Assembly (NCBI GenBank): GCA_965223815.1
Contig: OZ245019.1
Span: 2,232,001 to 2,296,000 of the forward strand
Length of the DNA stretch: 64,000 nt
Source: HKST-UBA178 sp965223815
GTDB taxonomy: Bacteria > Pseudomonadota > Gammaproteobacteria > Chromatiales > Chromatiaceae
Direction: 5' to 3'
The position numbers and the translations under genes were made by a program. The notes below the pieces were generated by a model. It was not told the origin of the DNA. It was given only the letters and a program-made list of their open reading frames with translations, and did not search any database. Below, in pieces: positions 1-9,920 of this stretch (its first letter is position 1; each line of letters starts with the position of its first letter).

Positions 1-2
1 AT

Positions 3-59
3 ATCTACGAAAACCCCGAGAAAGGGCGGCAGGCGCGGTATCAGGCTAAGGATGAGTGA
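3..59 (+). CDS. C-terminal end of an unidentified protein (partial)
   Basis: An open frame enters from the left edge and runs 18 codons to a TGA at 57-59, ending in ...RYQAKDE. It is strongly charged and its codon use looks like coding sequence. Too little is present to name a family. It is on the same strand as the next gene, whose TTG start lies 76 bases downstream. It could also be chance, because only 18 residues are visible. Confidence 0.35.
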   Translation: MYENPEKGRQARYQAKDE

Positions 60-135
60 CGGTGACGGGATTGAATAATCACAAGACACTGGATACAGAG
101 TCACATAGCTGGCTGCCAGGTCAAGGAAGCTTTTC

Positions 136-732
136 TTGAGGCTTGGATTGCTTACTCAGGGCTCCCTCGTCGCAGTCTGTTTGGGGTTTGTTTCGCAGCT
201 GGCTTTTTGCCAATCCTGGGGACAGCAGCATATGCCCGATTTGGAGCCCACAATGGCACGACCATTCGAGGACCAGGTTCAGGATAGAGGGCGGGGACTC
301 TACCGATCTTGGCAATCAGGACCGGGTAAGGCCAGTAACTATAACTATTCCCCGAGAAACCCGAATCCGGCACCCGTTGGAGTCAGTGCCTCACCCGAAG
401 CGCGGTGGTTTCAAGGATACAAGTTTCGCGCTACTGAAAGCTCCTTCAGCCAGGAAGCGGGTTTTCCTCGATTTAGGCCAGAAACCATGTATGGCCAATC
501 GCCCTACAGTTGGGGCGTTGGTGGGAAGGGTGCCCTGGCACCTGCACCCGTATTCAGAGAGAGGGATAAGATCCCGCCCCGCAGCGGCAGGACGGGGTAT
601 AAAGCTGGATGGGAAAGTCCCCAAACCGGTATCTCTAACCAGAGAGATGACTTGGGTAACGTGCCCTCGACGTTTGGCTATCGCACTTTCGACACTTATC
701 GGGTTGCCCCGCGATTCAGGCCTCTGCCTTGA
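136..732 (+). CDS. Hypothetical exported protein, Pro/Gly/Arg-rich
   Basis: The 198-residue product starts at TTG 136, with a good AAGGAAG ribosome-binding site at 123-129. Residues 1-25 look like a Sec signal peptide: a hydrophobic stretch ending LAFCQS, with a Cys that might be a weak lipobox. The mature part is about 170 residues, low in hydrophobic residues and rich in Pro, Gly, Arg, Tyr and Phe, with repeated 'RF/FR-P' patterns (RFRPET, PRFRPLP at the end). No domain is recognised. The composition suggests a disordered periplasmic or surface protein. Its neighbours give no functional clue. Confidence 0.6.
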   Translation: MRLGLLTQGSLVAVCLGFVSQLAFCQSWGQQHMPDLEPTMARPFEDQVQDRGRGLYRSWQSGPGKASNYNYSPRNPNPAPVGVSASPEARWFQGYKFRATESSFSQEAGFPRFRPETMYGQSPYSWGVGGKGALAPAPVFRERDKIPPRSGRTGYKAGWESPQTGISNQRDDLGNVPSTFGYRTFDTYRVAPRFRPLP

Positions 733-899
733 GTTTTTCCGTTGAAATCGAGTTTGCACTAGAGGTGTGATTCCCCGTAACCCATGGTCGGGAAGAGATG
801 GTAGAGACGGGTTGCTCTTAGTTGTTGGCCTCGGCATGTTTTCCGAGTTTAGTTTGTGTTCCGAATTTGTCGACAAGATCCGCTAAGGGGAGCGGTACT

Positions 900-1532
900 A
901 TGATAACGGTGATTGGAAGTCTAAAAGGTGGGTCGGGAAAGAGCACTGTCACATTTAATTTGGCCGTCTGGTTGACCATGGCGGAGCAGGGCGTAAAGGT
1001 GATCGACCTGGATCCTCAAGCGACGCTTCGGGATGTGGCAGAGGTGAGACACGAAGAGGGTTATCGGCCACCGATATCGGTCAAGGGAAAAAAGTTTCTC
1101 GATATCGAGAGGTTAAAGGGAGCCGACGAAGTTCTGATCGATGTGGGTACCGCCGATCTGGAAATGATGAAACAGGCCATAAGCATTGCAAACAGGATTG
1201 TCGTCCCCGTTCCTCCCTCTCAAGCCGATATCTGGTCGACTCAACGTTTTATCCAGTTTGTAAAAACATTGGATACAGAACACAAAGTGGAGATTCTTGG
1301 ATTTATTAACCGCGGAGATACTCATCATGCGGTGCGGGAAACAGATGAAGCGGCAGCGGCGTTGGTGTCCCTCCAAGGAATTCGTTTTCTAAAGCCGCGG
1401 CTTTCCCAACGGACGATCTTCAGGAGATCGTTCAGCGAAGGTTTGGCGGTTTTTGAGCTCAGTGCCAAATCCAAAGGGACCGTGGAATTCAACGCGCTCT
1501 GCACCAAGCTTTATCCACACCTGGTGCGCTGA
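900..1532 (+). CDS. ParA/MinD-type P-loop ATPase
   Basis: A 210-residue protein of the ParA/MinD/SIMIBI class. The deviant Walker A motif KGGSGKST is at residues 9-16, followed by the DxxPQ-type motif (DLDPQAT) and the VPVPPSQAD segment typical of ParA-like proteins. I chose ATG 900 because AAGGGGAG lies just upstream (885-892); an upstream TTG would add 26 unlikely residues. No ParB, parS-like repeat or FlhF/CpsD partner is adjacent, so this is an orphan ParA. Such orphans often position protein complexes rather than DNA, but nothing here shows the cargo. Confidence 0.85.
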   Translation: MITVIGSLKGGSGKSTVTFNLAVWLTMAEQGVKVIDLDPQATLRDVAEVRHEEGYRPPISVKGKKFLDIERLKGADEVLIDVGTADLEMMKQAISIANRIVVPVPPSQADIWSTQRFIQFVKTLDTEHKVEILGFINRGDTHHAVRETDEAAAALVSLQGIRFLKPRLSQRTIFRRSFSEGLAVFELSAKSKGTVEFNALCTKLYPHLVR

Positions 1533-1567
1533 TAATAACCAAGAAACGTAGTAAGGGAGAGAGACAA

Positions 1568-2146
1568 ATGGGACTGGTTAGAAATCTACTGGCGTTGATC
1601 GGGTTGATCGCGTTGATCGCAGTCGGTGCGGTCTGGCTATCCGGCAAGGATACACTGACGCGATTCGATCCAAGTGCCGGTAAGGTCTATATGGAACTGG
1701 CAGAAAGTATCATTGACAGCGGTAGTGGTGCCGATGCCACCGTCTGGAAGCGGCAGGTCGCAGAGGGACTCTCCCCGGAAGAAGTCGAGGAGACGATGAA
1801 ATTTGTTGCCAATGAGCATAATATAGCCAACGTCGGGGAGTTGCCACTCTATAAGGACGTGGAGGCGAAAACCGGCCAACCCTACCGGTTCGTCAAAATC
1901 TACATGTTTTGCAATTCACTCACCGCGCAACAGATGCTGGACTACAATGATGCTTTTTCAGCCTATCTTCCCTGTCGCATTACCATGGTGGAAGACAAAG
2001 AGGGGCGGCTGTGGCTCTACACCCTGAACATGGACCTGATGATCTATGGTGGTGAACCTCTACCTGAGGAACTCAAGACAGAAGCGATTCAGGTTAAGGA
2101 GATCATTCTCGATATCATGGAGCGGGGTGCGGAAGGGGATTTTTGA
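1568..2146 (+). CDS. DUF302 domain protein, membrane-anchored
   Basis: A 192-residue protein with an N-terminal hydrophobic segment (about residues 5-25), likely an uncleaved anchor or signal peptide, followed by a DUF302-like region. This region contains NIANVGELPLY, the central YMFCNSLTAQ stretch and a terminal YLPCRITMVED-GRLWLYTLN motif. Cys residues fall in both conserved segments. DUF302 proteins are small alpha/beta proteins of unknown role that are frequent in sulfur-oxidising bacteria. AAGGGAGAGAG precedes the ATG. It follows the ParA gene by 35 bases and may be co-transcribed with it. Confidence 0.8.
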   Translation: MGLVRNLLALIGLIALIAVGAVWLSGKDTLTRFDPSAGKVYMELAESIIDSGSGADATVWKRQVAEGLSPEEVEETMKFVANEHNIANVGELPLYKDVEAKTGQPYRFVKIYMFCNSLTAQQMLDYNDAFSAYLPCRITMVEDKEGRLWLYTLNMDLMIYGGEPLPEELKTEAIQVKEIILDIMERGAEGDF

Positions 2147-2607
2147 GGGTATCCGGAATAATCTAGCCACTTCGCGTCCTTGGTGCGATTACGACTAGTC
2201 GGCCGGGTGATTCGTTCCCTGATTCAGGTATGACTTGTCTGGCCCTGCGAGCTTACATATCCCCCAATTTTTACCATGGGGAAAGTCCTCGGAAATTTGC
2301 ATCATATTTAGTAGACGCTCAACTTTCTCCGTGTCTACACTTGTTCACGTGAGTTAGTTACAAGCCACTCGCCCAGGCCGATAAACCACACACGTTCAAG
2401 GTAAGTCATGCCGTGTTTACCCATATGGCCTCATTGATACAAAACAGCCCAACATGAATGCCCACGAAATCGGGTGTGGGCAGATTCGCGTAATACAGGC
2501 TGGCAATCAGGTTCAAAATCCGTTTGAAACGCCAGCCGCGGGTACACCGATGAAGCCGTTTTCTCAGTCTTTTTGACACTGGGTTGTACAGGGAGACACA
2601 GCACAAA
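2147..2607. other. Intergenic region, no supported gene
   Basis: Some 460 bases separate the DUF302 gene from the amidohydrolase remnant. I see no tRNA, strong terminator or convincing operator. Two minus-strand frames stay open through about 2410-2580, but the peptides match nothing I recognise. The stretch may be eroded coding sequence, in keeping with the decayed genes just downstream. Confidence 0.4.
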
Positions 2608-2868
2608 ATGATCCGTAACATTGGAAGCATCGCCCTAACCTGCACCCTTACCGCGGGCCTGGTTCCCGACGTATTCGCCGATGGCAAGGCCGACATCATC
2701 GTGCTTGATCGCGATATCTATCGACAGGCCGAAGAGAATATCTACGACCTGCATAAAACTCAGGTAATGCGGACCTATCTGAACGGCAAGCTGGTGTACC
2801 TAGAGGGTGGTCTTCCGGACGAGGAGCTGGATGATGAGCTGCCGAATAAGCGGACCTCCGTTTTCTAG
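2608..2868 (+). pseudogene. Internally deleted amidohydrolase remnant
   Basis: The 86-codon frame reads as a signal peptide (about residues 1-24, ending DVFA) joined directly to the C-terminal beta-sandwich strand of a metal-dependent amidohydrolase: GKADIIVLDRDIY...VMRTYLNGKLVY. That tail matches the corresponding tail of the next gene (GKYADLVVLDESPLDV...VLMTMMDGRITH). The whole TIM-barrel with the metal and catalytic residues is missing, so the product cannot be an enzyme. The simplest reading is a paralogue of the next gene that lost its middle, with the join still in frame. A short secreted protein that is actually expressed cannot be excluded. Confidence 0.7.
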
Positions 2869-3041
2869 CCGGCGTTTTGAAGACATGGCATGTCTGAGGA
2901 TTCCTGTGAGTGACGACCGCCAAATGGTGGCCGACCTTGAACCTAAATGGTTAATGCGGGTGTCAACATAAACTCTAAAGCTTCATTTGAAAAAAATGAT
3001 TTCCACAAGCCCGTTTCTTGAAACCGATTTGGAGCAGTTTG

Positions 3042-4937
3042 ATGAGTAGACATATTTCAGCCACACTGGGTTTGACTCTTCTTGTCACCACCGTTGCGTG
3101 GGCGAACTCCGCTGACTATGTGTTCACTGGCGGCAAAATTTACACCATGAACGACGAGCAGCCGACTGCTGAAGCCCTTGCGGTCGACGGCAACAAGATC
3201 GTATACGTGGGCGACGCCGCTGGCGTTGAAAAGCTGGTTGGCAAGGGAACCAAAGAGATCGATCTCAAAGGCCGTGTTCTGCTGCCTGGATTCGTCAGCG
3301 CCCATGATCACCTGATCGCCTCGAACTGGGCCGCCATGGGCGTCAATCTGTTCGATGCCAAGAACAGGGACGAGGCCCTACGGATGATCAAGGAGTTCGC
3401 GGAGGCCAATCCCGACGACAAGGTGATCCGGGGCCTCGGCTGGAGTCGCGAGACCTTCGGTGGCGAGTTGCCCACGGCGGCAATGCTCGATACAGCGGTA
3501 TCCGATCGACCCGCGATCCTTATGGACTTCACCATCCACGATGCCTGGCTGAACACGGCGGCGGGTATCACCAAGGAATCCCCCGATGCCCTACCCGGCG
3601 TGACATACTGGGTTCGCGATGACGAGGGCAACCCGACCGGTACCGCCATCGAACTGTAATGGATGGGGACGTACATAGCTTCCGGTGCCTGGGAACCAGA
3701 TGTAATGATTCCCGAGAGCTCGAAAAGGCTGTTTGCCATCGCGGCGCGAAACGGGACCACCACCTTCCTGAATCCCGGTGTTGTCACGCCGAACATCAAG
3801 GATACCCATGGCGGTATGGAGGAGGATTTCAGGGCCACCATGAAATACCTTCGAACCCTGGAAAAGCAAGGCGAATTGCCGTTGCGAACCGTTGCGCTTC
3901 CCATGTTCAAGAACAATAAGGCGGACCCCAAGAAGTTCGTTGCGTTCGCCAACGAGATGAGCGAGACGTACAACAGCGACCTGCTCATGGTCAGGTCAGT
4001 CAAGATTCACCCGGAGGGTAATCTGGTGGCCGAAGTCGCGCCGACTCTCGAACCGTACACCAACAGCAAGGATAACCGGGGCACGTTCAATGTGCCGCCG
4101 GAGTTGACCAAGGCCGGCCTGGACGCCGTGATCCATACCGATGGCGATCGCTCCAGCCGTGCCGCCATCGACGCCATCGAAGCGGCCTTCAAGGCGGGCT
4201 ACAAAGACAACCGCAATGCGCTTCACCACCTCATATGGGTTCACCCCGACGACCAGAAACGCATCATCGATATGAAAATCTCGGTCAACTCGACGCCGCA
4301 TTTCAGCAATGACTGGCAGGTCTCGGACAACCAGTTTCTCGAACTGATGGGAGAGGAGCGCGTGAACAGCTCGCTGGGGCGCTATCCCGAGCTTGCCCGT
4401 GCCGGCGTCAAGGTGAGTATCTCGGCGGACGTGCCGAGCACCATGCCCCACATGCAGGAGCCCCTGTTCGTGGTTCAGTCCGCGGTGACCGTACGCGATC
4501 CGCTGAACCCTGGGTCCAAGGTCTTTCCACCCAATATGAAGGGTATGTCAATTGAAGAGGCCTTCCGCGCCATCACCATCGACGCCGCCTGGCAGCTGCG
4601 CATGGACGACAAGATCGGCAGCCTGGAAGTCGGAAAGTATGCCGACCTGGTTGTCCTCGACGAAAGCCCTCTGGACGTCTCCCCCGAAGAGATCGCTGAG
4701 ATCGACGTCTTGATGACGATGATGGACGGCCGGATCACCCACATGGTGGAGCGGGATCGTTATCTGACCCCTGCTGAATTGGGTTATTCCCCCTCACCTC
4801 AAGAAATGCATCAAAACATTTCAGAGATCAGGCTGTCGGATAGTCGCGTATTGATGGCGCAGGCCGAGTTCTTCCACCGATTTTACTGTGGCGCGGATCA
4901 CTCGATGGCAGAATACAAGGGGACGTTGCTCCGCTGA
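3042..4937 (+). pseudogene. Secreted YtcJ-like amidohydrolase interrupted by an in-frame TAA
   Basis: Two open stretches, 3042-3659 and 3663-4937, lie in the same frame and together form one amidohydrolase_3 (YtcJ-like) protein. It has a signal peptide (ending VAWA), the metal motif AHDH, DFTIHDAWLNTAA, HTDGDRS, HHLIWVHPDD, ISADVPST and the C-terminal GKYADLVVLDE. They are divided only by TAA at 3657-3659, where relatives would likely have Gln (CAA to TAA). The ATG at 3042 has GGAG upstream. Such enzymes hydrolyse C-N bonds of amides or cyclic amides; the substrate is unknown. Residues after ITHMVERD form a roughly 55-residue extension. Unless the stop is read through or is a sequence error, the gene is dead. 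Confidence 0.8.
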
Positions 4938-5687
4938 ATGCTGTAGAAGCAAATTTGGCGGGGAGATCCCAAGAGACCCCAAACATTGGTTCGCTGGCAT
5001 CGGACAGTTTTCATGCATTGTTGCCGCCTTTTCCCGATCTAGTCTGCAGTCACGAACCAATGGATGGAAATCCCAGTTCCCCTATCGGATATGAATTGAT
5101 ATGAGATAGCTCCCAACCACCTCATTCTCAATGTCTATGGCGCTAATTGCGGCTTTCGCAGTGGCCTGGCCCGAGGGCGCCCCAGACTTCCAAATCAAGT
5201 TCGGCGTCACTTGGTTGTTTCCCCGGGGAACCTCTGCAAAAGCCGTCATCTTCGGGCCTATCCGGCCCATTTTCCTCTTCGACGGCAGTCTGGTGATCCT
5301 CGCTGCTTGAGTTGTACATCACACCTGCCCTGATAGATGATCGAACTCAGGCTAACAACCCATGTCTCAACAGTCTATTCCGATAATTAATATCGACCTC
5401 TATAATCGAAAAGGATAAATTTCCAACAGTGAATTCCGGATACCGATTTTTAGTATCCGTTCGTATGCAAATTAAATAACTGGGACGGCCGCTTTGGAGG
5501 CTGGCATTTTGTTGCATTGCCTTTACCTGCAAAAGCGAATAAATTGGCTTCCAGAGAGAATTTTATAATTCACTATTAATCAATGGGTTAAGTTAATTAT
5601 CTGGATTGCACTTAATATTATAGAATACCCGAATTGTGGTATGCTTTGACCAATCATCATCAGAATTGAGTTCCAGGTTGACCGGAT
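4938..5687. other. Intergenic region without a supported gene
   Basis: This 750-base gap becomes markedly AT-rich from about 5330 onward, unlike the rest of the window. Only short, unrecognisable frames are present. The AT-rich part just upstream of the next gene is the likely promoter region (for example the TATAGAAT stretch near 5620). No repeat, tRNA or terminator hairpin stands out. Confidence 0.4.
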
Positions 5688-6206
5688 ATGACTGATATTT
5701 CCCCAATGGGCCACCGAACCGAATCTGAAAATCAACAGAAAGAGGGGATGGACAGTGCCTTCGAGCGCCTATCGGATGCTTTTGAAACCAGCGCCCGCCG
5801 TTGGGAATTAATTGTTTATCCTTCCTTGTTCGGCTTCATTCTGTTGGCGGGATACGGTTTCTTTCTGATCTATAGCCTGACCAGGGATATTCACTATCTG
5901 GCAATCAGCGTGGATACCAATATGACGGTGATGGCGAGTAATTTTCAGTCGGTTGCTGACAATATGAGCCACATGACCTCTACTGTGCGCACGATGGCAA
6001 CCAACATGGATGAGATAAACCAAAAGATTGGTACCTTGGAACCGATGTTGACTACCATCGATTCAATGGATCGCTCCATGGACTCCATGGACCAAGCCAT
6101 CAAAACCATGACTTTCTCTACCTACAACATGCAGAACGACATGGCTAACATCAATCACAATGTTTCCCGTCCCATGTCTTTTATCAACACCTTCATGCCA
6201 TGGTGA
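5688..6206 (+). CDS. Hypothetical inner-membrane protein with long coiled coil
   Basis: A 172-residue protein. About 35 polar N-terminal residues precede one transmembrane helix (about residues 42-64, YPSLFGFILLAGYGFFLIYS). The region after it has heptad-like, Met/Asn/Asp-rich repeats (NMTVMASN, NMSHMTSTV, NMDEINQ, DSMDRSMDSMD, NMQNDMANIN) that should form a coiled coil outside or along the membrane. The pattern resembles signalling linkers or prefoldin-like proteins, but no known domain is visible. It stands alone between an AT-rich intergenic region and the photolyase gene. Confidence 0.65.
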   Translation: MTDISPMGHRTESENQQKEGMDSAFERLSDAFETSARRWELIVYPSLFGFILLAGYGFFLIYSLTRDIHYLAISVDTNMTVMASNFQSVADNMSHMTSTVRTMATNMDEINQKIGTLEPMLTTIDSMDRSMDSMDQAIKTMTFSTYNMQNDMANINHNVSRPMSFINTFMPW

Positions 6207-6400
6207 GTCCAAAGTAGAGTGCCCACACCTATGCTCCGCTGAGGCGGCGGCACTATCAGGGATCCTGACGTAGCTAGTCTTCCCGGCAGAGTTTTATCTG
6301 CGTTTATAATTATGAAAAACTTTGGTATCAGGCCAATTTACCGAGGGCTTTCTTGTTTTTCTGAGCTCATGCTGCTCATTTCAATACTGGAGTCCGCTGT

Positions 6401-7783
6401 TTGAATACTGCGATTGTCTGGTTTCGCCGTGATCTGAGGTTGAGCGATCATCCTGCGCTTGAGTGGGCAAGTACCGAGTTCAGCAAGATAATCCCGGTGT
6501 ATATCCATGCACCTGAGGAAGAGGCAAACTGGATATCCGGTACCGCTTCCCGCTGGTGGCTCCACAATAGTCTGTTATCACTGAAAGCTGCCCTTGGCCA
6601 GCGGGGGCTCAATCTCAGTTGTTATAGTGGCGGCAGTGCCCGGGTTCTCGCGGCGCTAGCACGAGATGAAGGCGTCTCAATGGTGGTCGCCAATCGCCTA
6701 TACGAACCCCATCTATCGCAACGTGATCAGGAGCTGAAGCGCCATCTGGACGATCTGGGTATTGAGGTCAGATACTTCGATTCGGACCTCCTGTTTCCTC
6801 CCGGTCAAATATTGAATCAACAGGGGAAGCCCTATCGTGTTTTTTCACCCTTCTGGCGTCGGGCTCGAAGAATACTGGAGATAAACCCTCCCCAGATTGG
6901 TATGCCGTTTGCGAGGGCAGAACAAGAACACAGCGACATAGAGGCTCGGGATGGGAACGATGTTGATTCGCTCGGATTGCTTGATGCTAATCGTTGGCAT
7001 CTGAAGCTTAAAAAATATTGGAGCCCAGGTGAGAGGGGGGCATCGAGCCAACTACAGGATTTCCTTGATAACGGATTGAGCAGTTACGAAAGGGGGCGCG
7101 AGATTCCCGGTAATCGGGGAACTGCCGGACTCTCGCCCCATCTCCATTTCGGTGAGATAACCAGCCGGCAGGTTTTTCACGCATTGTTTTACCGGCTGCA
7201 GTCATCGAACAGGTCAGAGACAGCTTCTATCGAGTGCTTTATATCCCAACTGGGTTGGAGAGAGTTTGCCTACCAAATTCTCTGGCATTTCCCCGAGAGT
7301 AGCTCGCAGTCAATGAATCCTCTATTTAAGGACAGTTTTTGGCACCAGGATGGAGAGTTCTTGGAAGCTTGGCAATCGGGAAACACCGGGGTTCCATTGA
7401 TCGACGCCGCCATGAACGAGTTGTGGGAGACGGGCTGGATGCACAACCGGATGAGAATGGTGGTGGGCTCCTTTCTAACCAAAAACCTCGGTATCCACTG
7501 GCAGGCTGGAGCGCGCTGGTTCTGGGATACTCTGGTAGACGCGGATCTGGCCAATAATTCCATGGGGTGGCAATGGATTGCGGGTTGTGGTGTGGATGCT
7601 GCGCCTTACTATCGTGTGTTCAATCCTGAATTACAGGCTAAGAAATTTGATCCCAATGGGCGCTATATTACACGCTGGCTTGGAACGCAAAGGGAGTGCC
7701 AACCCCTGGTTGACCTTGCAGCTAGTCGTGAGGCGGCTCTGGCCAGGTACGGTCGTCTAAAGAAAGGCAACAGTGGCTCCTAG
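6401..7783 (+). CDS. phrB: Deoxyribodipyrimidine photo-lyase
   Basis: A 460-residue DNA photolyase/cryptochrome family protein that uses light and FAD to split cyclobutane pyrimidine dimers. The N-terminal antenna-binding domain opens with IVWFRRDLRLSDHPALEW. The C-terminal FAD-binding domain contains GWREFAYQILWHFP, TGWMHNRMRMVVGSFLTK, WQAGARWFWDTLVDADLANN and the signature NSMGWQWIAGCGVDAAPYYR. Length is typical of class I CPD photolyases. The start is TTG 6401, with GGAG at 6389-6392; the upstream ATG is out of frame. Confidence 0.93.
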   Translation: MNTAIVWFRRDLRLSDHPALEWASTEFSKIIPVYIHAPEEEANWISGTASRWWLHNSLLSLKAALGQRGLNLSCYSGGSARVLAALARDEGVSMVVANRLYEPHLSQRDQELKRHLDDLGIEVRYFDSDLLFPPGQILNQQGKPYRVFSPFWRRARRILEINPPQIGMPFARAEQEHSDIEARDGNDVDSLGLLDANRWHLKLKKYWSPGERGASSQLQDFLDNGLSSYERGREIPGNRGTAGLSPHLHFGEITSRQVFHALFYRLQSSNRSETASIECFISQLGWREFAYQILWHFPESSSQSMNPLFKDSFWHQDGEFLEAWQSGNTGVPLIDAAMNELWETGWMHNRMRMVVGSFLTKNLGIHWQAGARWFWDTLVDADLANNSMGWQWIAGCGVDAAPYYRVFNPELQAKKFDPNGRYITRWLGTQRECQPLVDLAASREAALARYGRLKKGNSGS

Positions 7784-7859
7784 GTAGCGAGGGGCTATAC
7801 AATGCACCGGCCCGTTTTTTTAGTTCGATCCAATCCTTTTGAGAGTGCGTAACAGCAAT

Positions 7860-8918
7860 ATGAAAGAGCACAAAGGCCGTGGCTCACTGAGTAATCCCAC
7901 CGGTCGTTGTGAGGCTGTCAAAAAGGAATTGTATGACGACGGCTGGGGCACTATTGGGTTTCAACCATCAACAGCTGGCACCACGCTGCGGCCTGACGCG
8001 AATCGCTCGATAATCTCCAGAAATCAGTCCCCAGATATTCCCTTCAATCTTTCGATCAATCCCTACCGGGGTTGTGAGCACGGCTGTATCTATTGTTACG
8101 CTAGACCTTCTCACGCCTGGCTGGGGCACAGTCCAGGGTTGGATTTTGAAACCCAGATTTATTTTAAAGAGAACGCAGCTGCTACTCTCAAGGGCGAGTT
8201 GGGGGCCAAAGATTACCGTTGTGAGCCCATTGCCCTTGGTGGTGTGACCGATGCCTATCAGCCAGTGGAGAGACACCAGGAAGTCACTCGCCGTATACTG
8301 GAACTCTGTGTTGATTGTGGGCAGCCCCTAACCATTGTTACAAAATCAGCACTCGTTGAGCGTGATCTGGACTTGTTAACCGTGCTCGCGGAAAGAGGCC
8401 AGGCGGCAGTCTTGATTTCTCTCACCACGCTAGATAGCGGGCTGGCACGACGGCTTGAACCCAGAGCGTCGGCGCCACAACGACGTCTGCAAACAATATC
8501 CTGCCTGCACCGGGCGGGCATCCCGGTTGGCGTGTTGATCGCGCCGCTCATACCGATTCTGACGGATGGGGAACTCGAGGTACTTATGCATGCAGCGCGG
8601 CAGGCCGGCGCTCGTAGCGCCCGCTATACATTGCTGAGGCTGCCGCTGGAGTTAGCCGCTCTGTTTACAGAATGGCTAGAAGCTCATGCGCCAATGCAGT
8701 CGAGAAGGATTCTGAATAGAATAAAGGATACCCAGGGGGGGTGCCTCTATCGTTCCGAGTTCGGTAAACGTATGACCGGATCGGGCCCTTATGCGGAGAT
8801 GATTTCCCAACGCTTTGGGTTGGCGTTCAAAAAGCATGGCTTCGAATCCCTTCCGGAATTGGATTGCAGCGGGTTCGTCAGGCCTCAATCGAGTGGTGAT
8901 CAACTCGAATTGCTTTGA
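7860..8918 (+). CDS. PA0069-family radical SAM protein (SplB-like)
   Basis: A 352-residue radical SAM protein. The 4Fe-4S motif is CxxxCxxC within YRGCEHGCIYCYARPSHAW, followed by LDFETQIYFKEN. This combination is typical of the PA0069 subfamily, related to spore photoproduct lyase. The conserved N-terminal RGSLSNPTGR is present. The biochemical role of the family is not established; its position 76 bases after a photolyase gene is suggestive of DNA repair but is not proof. I chose the internal ATG at 7860; TTG 7839 would add seven residues. Confidence 0.85.
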   Translation: MKEHKGRGSLSNPTGRCEAVKKELYDDGWGTIGFQPSTAGTTLRPDANRSIISRNQSPDIPFNLSINPYRGCEHGCIYCYARPSHAWLGHSPGLDFETQIYFKENAAATLKGELGAKDYRCEPIALGGVTDAYQPVERHQEVTRRILELCVDCGQPLTIVTKSALVERDLDLLTVLAERGQAAVLISLTTLDSGLARRLEPRASAPQRRLQTISCLHRAGIPVGVLIAPLIPILTDGELEVLMHAARQAGARSARYTLLRLPLELAALFTEWLEAHAPMQSRRILNRIKDTQGGCLYRSEFGKRMTGSGPYAEMISQRFGLAFKKHGFESLPELDCSGFVRPQSSGDQLELL

Positions 8919-8973
8919 GCACAAATTAGCGCTATTGAACTCGGCCCGTTCAAGGTAATAACGGATTCGGATA

Positions 8974-9222
8974 TCAGCTTGTTTGATTCGGCGATACAGG
9001 TTGCCGAAGCAGTCTAGTAGCGCTGTCAAAATCAATTTCGCCTCTCTCCATCGCTTCCAGGAGGATAGTGGCGTCCCTGTCACGATGCGCCAGTAATTTT
9101 AGCCAATGGGCGACAGATAGCTGCTTTTCCCTTGGCTGAATTAGCAGTGTGTTTTTTATCTGGTGGTGAAGAGATTGGGTGTCGCAATGCTGTCCCATAT
9201 ACAGGCCTCCACTCTTAGGCAT
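8974..9222 (-). CDS. Small hypothetical protein
   Basis: A possible 82-residue, mostly helical, charged protein with no signal peptide or membrane segment (IKNTLLIQPREKQLS..., HWLKLLAHRDRDATILLEAMERGEIDF). ATG 9222 has GGAACGAG before it; a longer TTG start at 9261 is possible. It lies convergent to the radical SAM gene with a 55-base gap and overlaps no other supported gene. No family is recognised, and it could be a spurious frame. Confidence 0.35.
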   Translation of the reverse strand: MPKSGGLYMGQHCDTQSLHHQIKNTLLIQPREKQLSVAHWLKLLAHRDRDATILLEAMERGEIDFDSATRLLRQPVSPNQTS

Positions 9223-9385
9223 CTCGTTCCGTATATTCGACCAGAGTCCGTCGACCAGCAACAGTTAGATCACTGGCTCGGGAGTTACATGTTCCACGAT
9301 CTTTTTAGGAAATAATGATCGAATTGGATGACAGCATGATGACAACTCAGGAAGCGTAAAGGCACGCTGGTTTCTGCTGGGGAGG

Positions 9386-9775
9386 TTATCGATCGCCCCA
9401 TTTCCAAACATCGGGTCCGTTACGGCGTTGGACAACTCTTCTCTCGTTTTCGCGGGGAGTGAAGTCGGCCGACCGCCGATCGAATCCTCTGCGGCGTTCT
9501 GTCACTCCCCGGTATTGGCAGCTGCACTTTTCGGCATCGCACTCTGCAAGGGGTAGCGAGGGAACCTTGTTGAAGGCAAATAAACTACCTGCCAGTTTCG
9601 AGCCTGCAGTGCAGCTACTATAAGTAATCTGCACACAGCGGAATTTACGCGAACTGCGCAACTTCCATAGCTGCTCTCGGGGGGTGAGGGGCTTTCCCTG
9701 CTTTCTCGGTTTCTTACGGGGCCAAATCATGCCAACTGTTTCGGCAGTAGAAAAGATAGCTTGAGATCGATTCAA
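9386..9775 (-). CDS. Conserved hypothetical protein with Cys cluster and Arg-rich tail
   Basis: A basic protein of up to 129 residues. The N-terminal third is Lys/Arg-rich. The centre has several Cys residues (CVQITYSSC, then CDAEKCSCQYR) in a layout that could bind zinc or iron. The C-terminal part carries ERRRGFDRR and an RxNERRVVQRR-like segment. I recall similar Cys-plus-'DRRxxDRR' hypotheticals in gammaproteobacteria, but no function is known. The start is uncertain: TTG 9775, or ATG 9730 (114 residues); neither has a strong ribosome-binding site. Confidence 0.5.
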   Translation of the reverse strand: MNRSQAIFSTAETVGMIWPRKKPRKQGKPLTPREQLWKLRSSRKFRCVQITYSSCTAGSKLAGSLFAFNKVPSLPLAECDAEKCSCQYRGVTERRRGFDRRSADFTPRENERRVVQRRNGPDVWKWGDR

Positions 9776-9920
9776 GATTTCCCGTTACCGTAAATCGAGC
9801 GCTACAGGTACGCTGATCTCTGTCCGGTGCTGAAATAATCCAACATGGCGATGGGTCTGTTTGAGTATGCTATTTAAAGCAGTATCGCAACTATCCGAAG
9901 CTACGAAATCAGGTGACTCC

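Noticed and set aside
3657..3659. Recoded stop (selenocysteine or pyrrolysine) in the amidohydrolase
   Set aside because: The codon is TAA, whereas selenocysteine uses TGA and pyrrolysine TAG; family members likely have Gln there, so a nonsense mutation is simpler
5082..5270. Minus-strand 62-codon frame in the AT-rich gap
   Set aside because: No ribosome-binding site, no recognisable family, composition unlike neighbouring genes
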